The position numbers and the translations under genes were made by a program. From contig NZ_CP054839.1 in the NCBI RefSeq assembly GCF_018141105.1, forward strand, positions 2,356,001 through 2,420,000: 64,000 nt of DNA. Reading direction: 5' to 3'. Shown here piece by piece: positions 18,220 through 25,651 of this stretch. The number at the start of each line of letters is the position of its first letter. Position 1 is the first letter of the stretch. This stretch comes from Saccharopolyspora erythraea. GTDB lineage: Bacteria; Actinomycetota; Actinomycetes; Mycobacteriales; Pseudonocardiaceae. The notes beneath the pieces are model-generated. The model was not told the origin of the DNA. It worked only from the letters and a program-made list of their open reading frames with translations, and searched no databases.

Positions 18220-18795
18220 TCAGCGGGGGTCGAGCGGCAGCGGGCGGCCGAGGACCGCGAACGGGCGCGGGTCGCCCGTGAAGTGGTAGTCGCGCAGCAC
18301 GTCCTGGAACCCCACCCTGCGGTACAGCCGCCACGCCCGCGTCGGACCTTCCGGCGTGGACAGCAGCACCTTTCCGCCGGATGCTCCGTCGAGCAGCGTG
18401 CGCAGGACCTCCTCGCCGAGGCCGCCGCCCTGGCTGTCCGGGCGCACGTGCAGCTCGGTCAGCTCGAAGTAGTCGTTCAGCCACGTCTCGACGGCGTCGT
18501 CCTCGTGCCTGGCCAGCAGGCCGCGCCGGACCTGCTCGTGCCACCACTGGCCGGTGTTGCCCAGGTAGCCGTAACCGACGCCGACCAGCTCGTCCTGCTC
18601 GTTGAACGCACCGACGCAGCGCCAGCCGGGACGCAGCATGTGCGCCGACCACATCGGCGCGCGCTGCTGCGCGGTGGACGTCGGGTAGCCCATCGCGTTC
18701 ACGTAGATCTCGATGGCTTCGCCGAGGCGTTGCCGGAGCTGGTCGGCGGAGAGTTCGACGACCCGGTCGTGGCGAGGTGAGGGCGCGGCTGTCAC
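18220..18795 (-). CDS. GNAT-family N-acetyltransferase
   Basis: 191-residue acetyl-CoA-dependent acetyltransferase. The acetyl-CoA pyrophosphate loop is visible as VRPDSQGGGLGEEVLRTLL, preceded by ELTELHV (beta4) and followed by WRLYRRVGFQDV (motif B). Equivalent to Rv2170 by position. The GTG at 18795 lies 6 nt behind TAGTGT on the minus strand and is probably leaderless. Converges on the DUF885 gene. The Rv2170 protein has been discussed as an acetyltransferase acting on lysine or drugs; the substrate here cannot be told. Confidence 0.88.
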   Translation of the reverse strand: MTAAPSPRHDRVVELSADQLRQRLGEAIEIYVNAMGYPTSTAQQRAPMWSAHMLRPGWRCVGAFNEQDELVGVGYGYLGNTGQWWHEQVRRGLLARHEDDAVETWLNDYFELTELHVRPDSQGGGLGEEVLRTLLDGASGGKVLLSTPEGPTRAWRLYRRVGFQDVLRDYHFTGDPRPFAVLGRPLPLDPR

Positions 18796-18801
18796 GCGCC
18801 G

Positions 18802-18807
18802 ACACTA
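18802..18807 (-). promoter_or_regulatory. -10 hexamer TAGTGT of the GNAT gene, leaderless
   Basis: Minus-strand TAGTGT, 6 nt before the GTG start. Confidence 0.5.
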
Positions 18808-18892
18808 AAGGGTCAGGCGCCCTCCGCGTGTGTCCGGGCGGGTGATCATCGCCGATCGCAACCACTCGAACAGGTGAGCTACGGCGCAGTGC

Positions 18893-18921
18893 TTGAGTCG
18901 ATCCTGGCCACCGGCTAATCT
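18893..18921 (+). promoter_or_regulatory. Sigma70-type promoter of the HEPN/MDMPI operon
   Basis: TTGAGT at 18893-18898, 17-nt spacer, TAATCT at 18916-18921. The predicted start point near 18928 falls at the edge of a perfect LexA box. Untranslated leader about 170 nt. No gene lies between 18796 and 19100. Confidence 0.7.
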
Positions 18922-18929
18922 GGACTTGT

Positions 18930-18945
18930 TCGAACTGAGGTTCGA
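18930..18945. promoter_or_regulatory. LexA (SOS) box upstream of the HEPN gene
   Basis: TCGAACTGAGGTTCGA: both half-sites match the actinobacterial consensus TCGAAC-N4-GTTCGA exactly. It overlaps the predicted transcription start, the classic repressor position. A half-site (TCGAACAGGTGA) also occurs near 18867. Confidence 0.82.
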
Positions 18946-19100
18946 TATCCCCTCCCAGGATGTCGCCATGGCCGGTTCGGACACCGCCCGGCGGGAGGGT
19001 GGGGGAAGCACCCTTCTGCCGGGCACCGCCGGCTTCCCCACGGCAGCGCATACACGGACGTGCTCGTCCCGTCGTGCACTCGACCTCGAGGAGAACGCCG

Positions 19101-19553
19101 ATGTCCCTCTCAGCTCACCTCTCGATACCGGCCCCGCGACGCTCCCCGGACGACCACTGGCCGGCTCCCACACCGGAGGCCCAGGCACCTGCCGGATCGC
19201 TCTCGCTGCTGGTGCAGGCCAGGGCCTGCCTGCTCGAGGCCGAGCGGACGGCCAAGCCCGCCGAGCGCTACATCGCCGCCCACATCGCCGCGCTGCGCGC
19301 CGCGACCGCCGTGGTCGTGGCGCGCTCCTGGCAGCGGGAGCGCTCCCGCCCGACCAGCGTCTGGCGGCTGCTGACCGACGCCGCGCCGGAGTTACGCGAC
19401 TGGGCCGGTTTCTACGCGGCCAGGTCGGACCGCCGCGCCGCGGCCGAGGCAGGCATTCCGGGCATCACCGCCGACGATGCCGATGAGCTGCTGCGACGGT
19501 CCGAGGAGTTCCTGGACATCGTCGCGCGAAGTCTTTCGGGGGTGATTCGATGA
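19101..19553 (+). CDS. SAV_6107-type HEPN-domain protein, predicted RNase, SOS-controlled
   Basis: 150-residue mostly helical protein resembling the SAV_6107 family of actinobacterial HEPN proteins. The HEPN nuclease signature R-x4-H is present as RYIAAH (Arg56, His61), in the context AKPAERYIAAHIAALRA. A second helical pair follows (SWQRERSRPTSVWRLL, DADELLRRSEEFLDIV). HEPN proteins with this motif are usually metal-independent RNases in toxin or defence systems; whether this one cuts RNA is inference. ATG chosen for GAGGAG 7 nt upstream. Its last codons overlap the next gene by 4 bp. A perfect LexA box sits at its promoter. Confidence 0.78.
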   Translation: MSLSAHLSIPAPRRSPDDHWPAPTPEAQAPAGSLSLLVQARACLLEAERTAKPAERYIAAHIAALRAATAVVVARSWQRERSRPTSVWRLLTDAAPELRDWAGFYAARSDRRAAAEAGIPGITADDADELLRRSEEFLDIVARSLSGVIR

Positions 19554-20425
19554 TGGCCTGTGCGATGGTCGATCACGGGCGGATGCTCGACCTGCTCGGG
19601 AGTGAAGGACAGCTGCTCACCGCCGCCACCCACGACGCGCACGAGGACCTGCCGGTTTCCGGCGCGTCCGGGCGCACGCTGGGGCAGTCGGTCGGCCACC
19701 TGGGCGACCTGTGCGAGGACGCGCTGTCGTGGATGGGCGCGTCGGAGAGCGCGGCGCGCAACTGGGGTCCGCCTCGGCAGCCGGGTCTGCGCGAGCTCAC
19801 CGGGCGGTTCACCGCCAGGCTGGCCGACCTGCTCGCCGAGTTCGGCACCAGGTCGCCGCAGGAGCGCTGCGCGACGTGGTGGCCGCACGACCACACCGTG
19901 GGTTTCTGGCTCCGGCGGATTCTGCACGCGACGACGGTGCACCGGGTCGACGTGCAGACGGCGGCCGGGGTGGAGATGACCCCGATCGATCCCGCCCTCG
20001 CGCTGGACGGCATCGACGAGGTGCTGCGGCTGTGGTTCGGCTACCGGCTGCGCGCGCTCGGCATCACCGCCACCCGGCCCTGCTCGGTCGTGGTCAAGGC
20101 AGGGGGGCGGTCGTGGCGGGCGTCCGCGACGCCGGAGGGCATCGAGGTCTGGTCGCCGACGGACGAACCGTCAGCGCCCGTTACGGGCGCGGGGCGTCCC
20201 GGCACGGCTGTTGGGCCGGGTGGGGTCCTGGGTGGCTTCGGTGCGAAGGGTTCCGACGGCTGCGGTGGTTCCGTTGACTCCGAGGTGAGCGCGGTGCTCA
20301 GCGGCGAGCCCCCGGCGGTCTACCTGTGGCTGTGGGGGCGCCTCCCGGATCGCGCGGTGACCGCCGACGGCGACCCGGACGCCATCGCCCAGCTCTGGGG
20401 CCTCCTGCGCCTGGCGACCCGCTGA
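19550..20425 (+). CDS. MDMPI N-terminal (DinB-fold) protein
   Basis: 291-residue protein of the maleylpyruvate isomerase / DinB superfamily of four-helix metal enzymes. Family traits: TLGQSVGHLGDLCEDAL (first His), LRRILHATTVHRVDVQ (paired His), and the C-terminal region ending AIAQLWGLLRLATR. Many members use mycothiol or act as thiol-dependent transferases. Between about residues 208 and 240 is a Gly-rich stretch (GRPGTAVGPGGVLGGFGAKG) not expected in the family. ATG overlaps the HEPN stop (ATGA), so the pair is co-translated and shares the SOS-box promoter. Substrate unknown. Confidence 0.8.
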   Translation: MMACAMVDHGRMLDLLGSEGQLLTAATHDAHEDLPVSGASGRTLGQSVGHLGDLCEDALSWMGASESAARNWGPPRQPGLRELTGRFTARLADLLAEFGTRSPQERCATWWPHDHTVGFWLRRILHATTVHRVDVQTAAGVEMTPIDPALALDGIDEVLRLWFGYRLRALGITATRPCSVVVKAGGRSWRASATPEGIEVWSPTDEPSAPVTGAGRPGTAVGPGGVLGGFGAKGSDGCGGSVDSEVSAVLSGEPPAVYLWLWGRLPDRAVTADGDPDAIAQLWGLLRLATR

Positions 20426-20568
20426 AGCGGCGCGGGAGCGAGCAGCCGCTGGAGCGGAGGCCGAGGAGCGGGGGAGCAGGGCGGATCGGGCCGGACGGCG
20501 GTCCGGGGATGGCGGTCCGGTGGACCTGGAAGCTGCGGTGTGCGGGGCGAGCGCGCGGGCGGCTCGGC

Positions 20569-20702
20569 GATCTGGCTGGCGAACGTGGACCTGGCTGGCG
20601 AACGTGGGATCTGGCAGGCGTACGCGGACCTGGCTGGCGAACGCGGACCTGGCTGGCGAACGTGGACCTGGCTGGCGAACGTGGAGCTGGCGGGCGTACG
20701 CC
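20569..20702. repeat. Seven tandem copies of a 19-bp repeat
   Basis: Consensus GACCTGGCTGGCGAACGTG. Units start at 20569, 20588, 20608, 20627, 20646, 20665 and 20684; copies 2, 5 and 6 are identical, others differ by 1-5 bases, and a single extra G follows copy 2. A partial eighth copy follows. Because 19 is not a multiple of three, this cannot be a simple peptide repeat. Confidence 0.9.
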
Positions 20703-20789
20703 GACCTACGGGCGCGGAATCTGAATCCGGCTGGGCGGTCACGGCGGGCGAGCGGGCACGCGCGGGCTGTGGCGCGCGGGCCTTCGCGC

Positions 20790-20945
20790 AGCCTTCATGG
20801 GCGCCCCCGCTCCGCGCGCCGCCCGCTCCGCCGCGCTTCGCGCTTCGCGCTTCGCCCCGCTCCGCCGCGCTTCGCGCACCGCCTGGCTCCGCCCCGCTTC
20901 GCGCTCCGCGCGCCGCCGCGCCCTGCCGCGCGCCGCTTCGCGGCG
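20790..20945. repeat. Low-complexity GCGCTTCGCGC-type tract
   Basis: Short interleaved iterations of CGCGCTTCG, CCCGCTCCGCC and CGCCGCGC fill the rest of the convergent gap after the 19-bp array, ending at the glycosidase stop codon. No gene or terminator can be recognised in it; many short hairpins are possible. Confidence 0.7.
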
Positions 20946-22250
20946 CTACTGCCCGCCGCCGCTGAAGATGCCGATGCCGTTGGCGACGGGGCGTTCGCGG
21001 CCGTCGGAGGGGTTGTTGCGCACGGTGACCTGCTGGGCGCCTGCTTCGCGGGCGACGAGGGTGGTGGAGCCGCCGCCGTCGAGGTTCACCGCGTCGTCGG
21101 CGCCCGAGCGCCTGAGGAGGTCGGCGAGTTCGCTGACCGTGAGTCCGGCGCTGACCTGGGAGCGGCCGTCCATGGCCACCAGGTAGGCGCGTTTGCCGTC
21201 CGCGCTGGCGCCGGCGGAGCTCCGCGGCGCCAGGGCCTGGTTGTCGAGACCGGGCAACGCCGTCCCGTCGCGCAGGATCGGGAAGCCGCCCACGACGAAC
21301 CGGAACTCGGGCACGCCGACCGGGGCGAGCTGGTAGTCGACCGCAACCGGGTCTCCGGGCTTGAGGTCGTCGAGTTCGCCGACACCGTCCTCGCGGCCGA
21401 CCAGCACGAAGTCGCCCGCGGCGATGGCGCCCGCCCCGGGTTCGGGCCGGACCTCGGCGACCTTGCCGTCGCGCACGACGACCTCGATGGTGGTGTCGCT
21501 GCACGGCGCGCCGCGGTCGGTGTCGGTGCCGCAGGTTGCCCTGACCCGCGAGGTCGTCCCCCATGCTTCGGTGAAGACCCCGACTCCGCCGACCGGGATC
21601 GCGTACTGGTCGAGCCCGTCGACGCCGAGGACGCCGTGGCCGGTTTCGATCTTGCCTTCCAGCCGGACGCTCGCCACCCGCGCCGTCCGGTCGGTGCCCA
21701 GGCCGAAGACGTCCTCGGTCGACGTGCCGTCCGGCAGCCCGGGGCCGAACCGCTGCCCGTCGGGCACCGCGCCCTTGCGCACCTCGCCCGCGGAGATCTC
21801 GGCGCCGACGGCGGAGCCGGTCGGCTCGACGCCTTCGTGTTCGTCGGTGTTGTTGAAGAAGTCCCCGTTGACCCCGGCCACCGCGCCCTGGCCGTCGGCG
21901 AGCGCGGAGACCGCGGTCGGTTCGGTCACGCTTTTCCGGTGCAGCAGACCGAGATCGACCAGCGGGTTGGCGAGGTCGGCTTCCAGCACGTAGCCCTGGG
22001 TCGACCCGTGGCCCGTCTCCCAGGTGAACGAGCGGAAGGTCACTCCGGGGGCGACCTGCTCCTCGCCGGAGAACAGGACGTCGGAGACCAGCGGCTCCGG
22101 GGTGGCCGCGGCCGCGCTGCTCTGGACGAGGGCGAGACCGCACACCGCGGCCAGTGCTGCGGCCAGCCGTCGCCGTGCCGGGCCGGAGACCTTGCGACGT
22201 CCTGTCGGACCGGCGGCCGTCCGCCGTCTTGCGGTGGAGTTCGGGGTCAC
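20946..22250 (-). CDS. Secreted phosphodiester glycosidase (NAGPA domain)
   Basis: 434-residue exported protein. A long basic n-region (RRKVSGPARRR), hydrophobic core (LAAALAAVCGLALVQ) and an Ala-rich cleavage site near SSAAAATPE make a signal peptide. The mature part ends in the NAGPA (phosphodiester alpha-GlcNAcase) domain: GVNGDFFNN, YLVAMDGRSQVSAGLT, DDAVNLDGGGSTTL and RPVANGIGIF. Such enzymes uncap GlcNAc-1-phosphodiesters; in actinomycetes the target is probably a wall or exopolysaccharide phosphodiester. GTG start with AAAGG about 9 nt upstream. No extra C-terminal domain is present. A 198-bp gap separates it from the MFS gene upstream. Confidence 0.87.
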   Translation of the reverse strand: MTPNSTARRRTAAGPTGRRKVSGPARRRLAAALAAVCGLALVQSSAAAATPEPLVSDVLFSGEEQVAPGVTFRSFTWETGHGSTQGYVLEADLANPLVDLGLLHRKSVTEPTAVSALADGQGAVAGVNGDFFNNTDEHEGVEPTGSAVGAEISAGEVRKGAVPDGQRFGPGLPDGTSTEDVFGLGTDRTARVASVRLEGKIETGHGVLGVDGLDQYAIPVGGVGVFTEAWGTTSRVRATCGTDTDRGAPCSDTTIEVVVRDGKVAEVRPEPGAGAIAAGDFVLVGREDGVGELDDLKPGDPVAVDYQLAPVGVPEFRFVVGGFPILRDGTALPGLDNQALAPRSSAGASADGKRAYLVAMDGRSQVSAGLTVSELADLLRRSGADDAVNLDGGGSTTLVAREAGAQQVTVRNNPSDGRERPVANGIGIFSGGGQ

Positions 22251-22448
22251 CGTGCAGCACCTTTCGGCTGGGGACGGGCGTTCCGGGAGCAGATCATTCC
22301 CCGGTGAATGCGCGGTGGTGAACAGTTGGCGGAATTCTGGCCAGTTTTGTTCAGTTCCGACGAGCCCGTGGAGAATGCCCGGAGGCGCCCAACCGACGGG
22401 CCCGCTGGATGTCGCCCGGAAAGGCGCTCATCCAGCGGGCCCGCCGCG

Positions 22449-23699
22449 TCACACAGCGGCCAACCGTGCGTTCCAGCGCCGCGACCGGTGCAGCCGCCAC
22501 AGCAGACCGCCGCACACCAGGCCGAGCGCGCACAGTGCGGTCCACGGCAGCCAGGGCAGTCCGGCTCCCCGGGCCACGTCGAGAGCGCTGCCGGTCAGCA
22601 GGTTGCCGAGCATGATCCCCACTCCGCACACCGTGTTGTAGAGGCCGTAGTAGCTGGCCACGAGGCGTTCGCCGGACAGCCGGACGATGGTGTCCATCTC
22701 GAACGGGAAGACCACGAGCGTGCCCAGTGACAGCATCGCCGCCGACAGCACCATCGGACCGAAAGTGGCCACAGTGGACTGTCCTGGCTGCGCCGCTCCG
22801 GCCAGCAGCGGCAGGAACGACAACCCCATCAGCGCAAGTCCGCCCGCCAGGCACGTGCCGGGGCTGAACTTCTCCTGGCACCACGCGGTGATCCGCACCT
22901 GGCCCGCGATCGCCAGCACGCCCGACACGGCGAACAGCACCGCCACCGCCGTGGTCGCGGTCCGCTCGTCACCGGCCAGCCGCCGCGCCTCGAGCGGCAG
23001 CGCGAGGTAGATCTGGTAGTTCAGCACATAGCTGCCGGTCATCACCAGGGAGAAGAGCACGAACGGGCCGTTGCCGAGCATCGTCCGCCATTCCGCCAGC
23101 ACCGATGTCCGCCCCCGCGCCGGTTCGCCGGTGCGTTGCGGCAACGAGCGGATCTGCAGCACGGCCAGCACCAGGAAGATCCCGGCCGCGGTCAGGCACG
23201 TGATCTCGAACGCGACTCCGGTCAGCGCCAGCCCGACGAGTGGCCCGAGCAGGATCCCGGACTGGTAGAAGACGTTGAACAGCGCGAACGCCTCGACCCG
23301 GCGGTCACCGGCCTCGGTCGACAGGTACGCGCGGACGGCGGGGTTGAACAGCGCCCCGGCGAACCCGGTCGCCGCCGAGGCGAGCAGCAGCGCGGGCAGG
23401 CTGTCGACCAGGCCGATCAACGCGAACCCGCCGGTGCGCAGGGCACATCCGGCGACGATCAGCGGTTTGTAGCCGAAGCGGTCCGCCAGCGTGCCGCCGA
23501 TCAGGAACATGCCCTGCTGGGCGAAGTTGCGCACGCCCAGCACCAGGCCGACCACCCACACCGCCAGCCCCAGGTCCCCGGCCAGGTAAGCGGCGAGGTA
23601 GGGGATGAGCATGTAGAACCCGAGGTTGATGGTGAGCTGGTTCAGCATCAGCATCCGCACGGGCGCCGGGAAGGACCGGAAGCGGGTCAGCAGCCGCAT
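22449..23699 (-). CDS. MFS transporter
   Basis: 416 residues, about 12 membrane segments in two six-helix halves. The loop 2-3 signature GGTLADRFGYKPLIV and the N-terminal NLGFYMLIPYLAAYL identify a drug/metabolite exporter-type major facilitator. Its ATG overlaps the stop codon of the cysteine-synthase-like gene by one base (TGATG), so both are made from one message. The coupling suggests that it moves the product or a precursor of that enzyme, but direction and substrate are unknown. The frame is open upstream, antisense to nothing; the internal ATG at 23699 is the only one giving a normal MFS N-terminus. Confidence 0.9.
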   Translation of the reverse strand: MRLLTRFRSFPAPVRMLMLNQLTINLGFYMLIPYLAAYLAGDLGLAVWVVGLVLGVRNFAQQGMFLIGGTLADRFGYKPLIVAGCALRTGGFALIGLVDSLPALLLASAATGFAGALFNPAVRAYLSTEAGDRRVEAFALFNVFYQSGILLGPLVGLALTGVAFEITCLTAAGIFLVLAVLQIRSLPQRTGEPARGRTSVLAEWRTMLGNGPFVLFSLVMTGSYVLNYQIYLALPLEARRLAGDERTATTAVAVLFAVSGVLAIAGQVRITAWCQEKFSPGTCLAGGLALMGLSFLPLLAGAAQPGQSTVATFGPMVLSAAMLSLGTLVVFPFEMDTIVRLSGERLVASYYGLYNTVCGVGIMLGNLLTGSALDVARGAGLPWLPWTALCALGLVCGGLLWRLHRSRRWNARLAAV

Positions 23700-24826
23700 C
23701 AGGACCTCCCGAACCGGGTCGGGTCCAGCACGGTCCGGCAGCGCGTCCAGCGCTCGACCTCGACGCTGAACGGATCGGCGATCTGCTCCGGCTCGACCGG
23801 TGCGGTGTCCAGGAGCAGGCCGTGCTGCCGGCAGTAGCCGTCGTTGTAGACGGTGTCGAAGTAGCGCTCCGGTCCGTCCGGGAAGACCGCGGCGATGCGG
23901 GTGTCGGAGGGTTCGGTGCGCGCCAGCCAGGCCGCCACCAGCGCCACCGCCCCGACGCTCCAGCCGCCGCTGGTGCAGTGCGCGGCCGCCAGCCGTCGCG
24001 CCGCCCACACCGCCTCGGCCGCGCCGACCCAGTGCACCTCGTCGAACGCGTGGTGGTCGACGTTGCGGGGATGGATGCTGGAGCCGAGCCCGCGCATCAG
24101 CCGCTTGCGGGCGGGCTGGCCGAAGATCGTCGACCCGGTGGTGTCGACCCCGACCAGCTTCAGGTGCGGGAAGTACTCCCGCAGCGTCCTGGACACCCCG
24201 GCGGAATGCCCGCCGGTGCCGACCGAGCAGACCAGGACGTCGATCCGCCCGAGCTGCGCGACGAGTTCCAGCGCCAGCGAACGGTATCCGGCCACGTTGT
24301 CGGGGTTGTTGTACTGGTCGGGGCAGAACGAGCCGCCGTGGGACGCGAGCAGCGCGCGGACCCGCTCGCGTCGCGCCTCCTGCCAGCCGCCGGTCGGGTG
24401 CGGCTCGGTCACGACGTCGACGGTCGCCCCGTAGGCGGTGAGCAGGGTGCGCATGATCGGTTCCATGCCCGGGTCGGTGACCAGCGTGACCGGATGCCCG
24501 TAGGTGGCGCCGGCCAGCGCCAGGCCGAGGCCGAGGGTGCCGCTGGTCGACTCGATGATCGTGCCGCCGGGCGCCAGCTCACCGCGGGCGCGTGCCGCCT
24601 CGACCATGTGCAGCGCGGGGCGGTCCTTCATGCCGCCGGGGTTGAAACCTTCGAGCTTGGCCCAGAAACCGCTGCCGGCGAGGTTGAAGGGCTGGTCGAT
24701 CCACAGCACCGGGGTGCCGCCGACCGCGGCTGCCGGGCGGCGGCAGGGTGCGGTCGCGGCGGTGAGCTGAGCGGGTGAGAGGCCGGTCTGCGGAGGGATC
24801 TGGGCGTGCGGGGTCAGTGTTTCCAC
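23699..24826 (-). CDS. Cysteine-synthase-family PLP enzyme
   Basis: 375-residue fold-type II PLP enzyme. PLP Lys lies in [12 protein letters not shown] (asparagine loop later as [15 protein letters not shown]), and the phosphate-binding glycine loop is [14 protein letters not shown]. Compared with CysK the Lys region reads GGMKDR rather than SxKDR-type, and the C-terminus is longer ([15 protein letters not shown]), so it is a divergent member, perhaps making an O-phosphoserine- or diaminopropionate-type product. GTG at 24826 with GGAAAGG upstream; a longer start at the ATG at 24955 would add the repeat-derived MPHART/MPRART residues. Coupled to an MFS transporter. Confidence 0.85.
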   Translation of the reverse strand: METLTPHAQIPPQTGLSPAQLTAATAPCRRPAAAVGGTPVLWIDQPFNLAGSGFWAKLEGFNPGGMKDRPALHMVEAARARGELAPGGTIIESTSGTLGLGLALAGATYGHPVTLVTDPGMEPIMRTLLTAYGATVDVVTEPHPTGGWQEARRERVRALLASHGGSFCPDQYNNPDNVAGYRSLALELVAQLGRIDVLVCSVGTGGHSAGVSRTLREYFPHLKLVGVDTTGSTIFGQPARKRLMRGLGSSIHPRNVDHHAFDEVHWVGAAEAVWAARRLAAAHCTSGGWSVGAVALVAAWLARTEPSDTRIAAVFPDGPERYFDTVYNDGYCRQHGLLLDTAPVEPEQIADPFSVEVERWTRCRTVLDPTRFGRS

Positions 24827-24842
24827 GAATGGTCCTTTCCAG

Positions 24843-24980
24843 GAGGCGCGCGGCATCCCCGTGCGAGCACGCGGCATCGCGATGCGGCAGCGGTCGTGCG
24901 GGCGCGTGGCGCCATGGCCGCGTTCGTCTCGCGTCGCAGTGCGGGCATGCGGCATTGCCCTGCGGCGCAGGGCAATGCCG
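24843..24980 (-). repeat. Repeats and perfect hairpin in the leader of the PLP/MFS operon
   Basis: On the minus strand, four imperfect copies of ATGCCGCRYGCYCGCAC precede the gene (one reads ATGGCGCCACGCGCCCGCAC, the last is shortened). Immediately upstream is a 13-bp perfect hairpin, CGGCATTGCCCTG / CAGGGCAATGCCG, loop CGGCG (24950-24980), whose right arm is itself related to the repeat. There is no U-tract on either side. Confidence 0.6.
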
Positions 24981-25090
24981 TGCGCGCAGGCGGAATCACC
25001 GCGCGAGGAACAGGAAGAAGAGGTGAGCCATCGACGCCGACGGCCCGGTGTCGGCCACCGCTGCTCAGCGGTGGCGGGAGCGCGCGCTCA

Positions 25091-25486
25091 TCAGACTCGT
25101 GTGATGCAGACCCGGGTCAGCAGTGCCCGGCCCGATCGCGATTGCGAGACCGGAACAGGGGATTCCCGCGTGCATCCGGCGTCGTGGACGCGGAGGTCGT
25201 CGGCGGCGACGGCCTCGACCGCGGGTGACCAGATCGGTGCGGGAAGTTCGGCGTGTTGCAGGTCGCGGGAGGTCGCGAAGCAGATCTCACCGTGCGCGGC
25301 GTGCACGTGCGGGTCGTGCTCGTGCTGCGGAGCGCAGTGCGTCGAGATGCTCTGCACCGGTGCCGCCACGGCTTCGTGCGGTTCGCCGAACGTGACGTGC
25401 GCGGCGAGGAAAGACCCCAGGAATGCCAGGACCACGAACAGCCGGACGGCCGATCGGTTCCGCGTAGTGCTTCCAGTGGCGCGCAC
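25091..25486 (-). CDS. His-rich exported protein of unknown function
   Basis: 131 residues. N-terminal export signal (RNRSAVRLFVVLAFLGSFLAAHV), then a metal-binding-looking stretch HCAPQHEHDPHVHAAHGEIC with six His and two Cys, and a C-terminal tail RALLTRVCITRV. It resembles the DUF6153-like small secreted proteins of streptomycetes, but I am not certain of the family. GTG at 25486 has no strong ribosome site; an upstream GTG is also possible. A Zur/Fur-like sequence lies about 75 nt before the start. Located just upstream of the PLP/MFS pair on the same strand, with a 264-bp gap. Confidence 0.6.
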   Translation of the reverse strand: MRATGSTTRNRSAVRLFVVLAFLGSFLAAHVTFGEPHEAVAAPVQSISTHCAPQHEHDPHVHAAHGEICFATSRDLQHAELPAPIWSPAVEAVAADDLRVHDAGCTRESPVPVSQSRSGRALLTRVCITRV

Positions 25487-25560
25487 GCTGACGAGTCTAG
25501 CCACGTGCTGTGGCGGCCTGCCACTTCGGCCCGGCAACCGCCGAGTGCACGAACACGTGT

Positions 25561-25575
25561 GCGCAAATGATTGCC
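25561..25575. promoter_or_regulatory. Possible Zur/Fur-family operator
   Basis: GCGCAAATGATTGCC: an AT-rich imperfect palindrome with the AAATGATT core typical of Zur boxes, in otherwise GC-rich DNA, upstream of the His-rich gene. About 10 of 15 positions agree with the mycobacterial Zur consensus as I remember it. Confidence 0.3.
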
Positions 25576-25651
25576 TGACAAGGGAATCGCTCTGAGGACG
25601 GGGTTGGACCCGCGGCAGCTCTGCGGCGGGCTCAGTCCACTGTGGGCGCCG

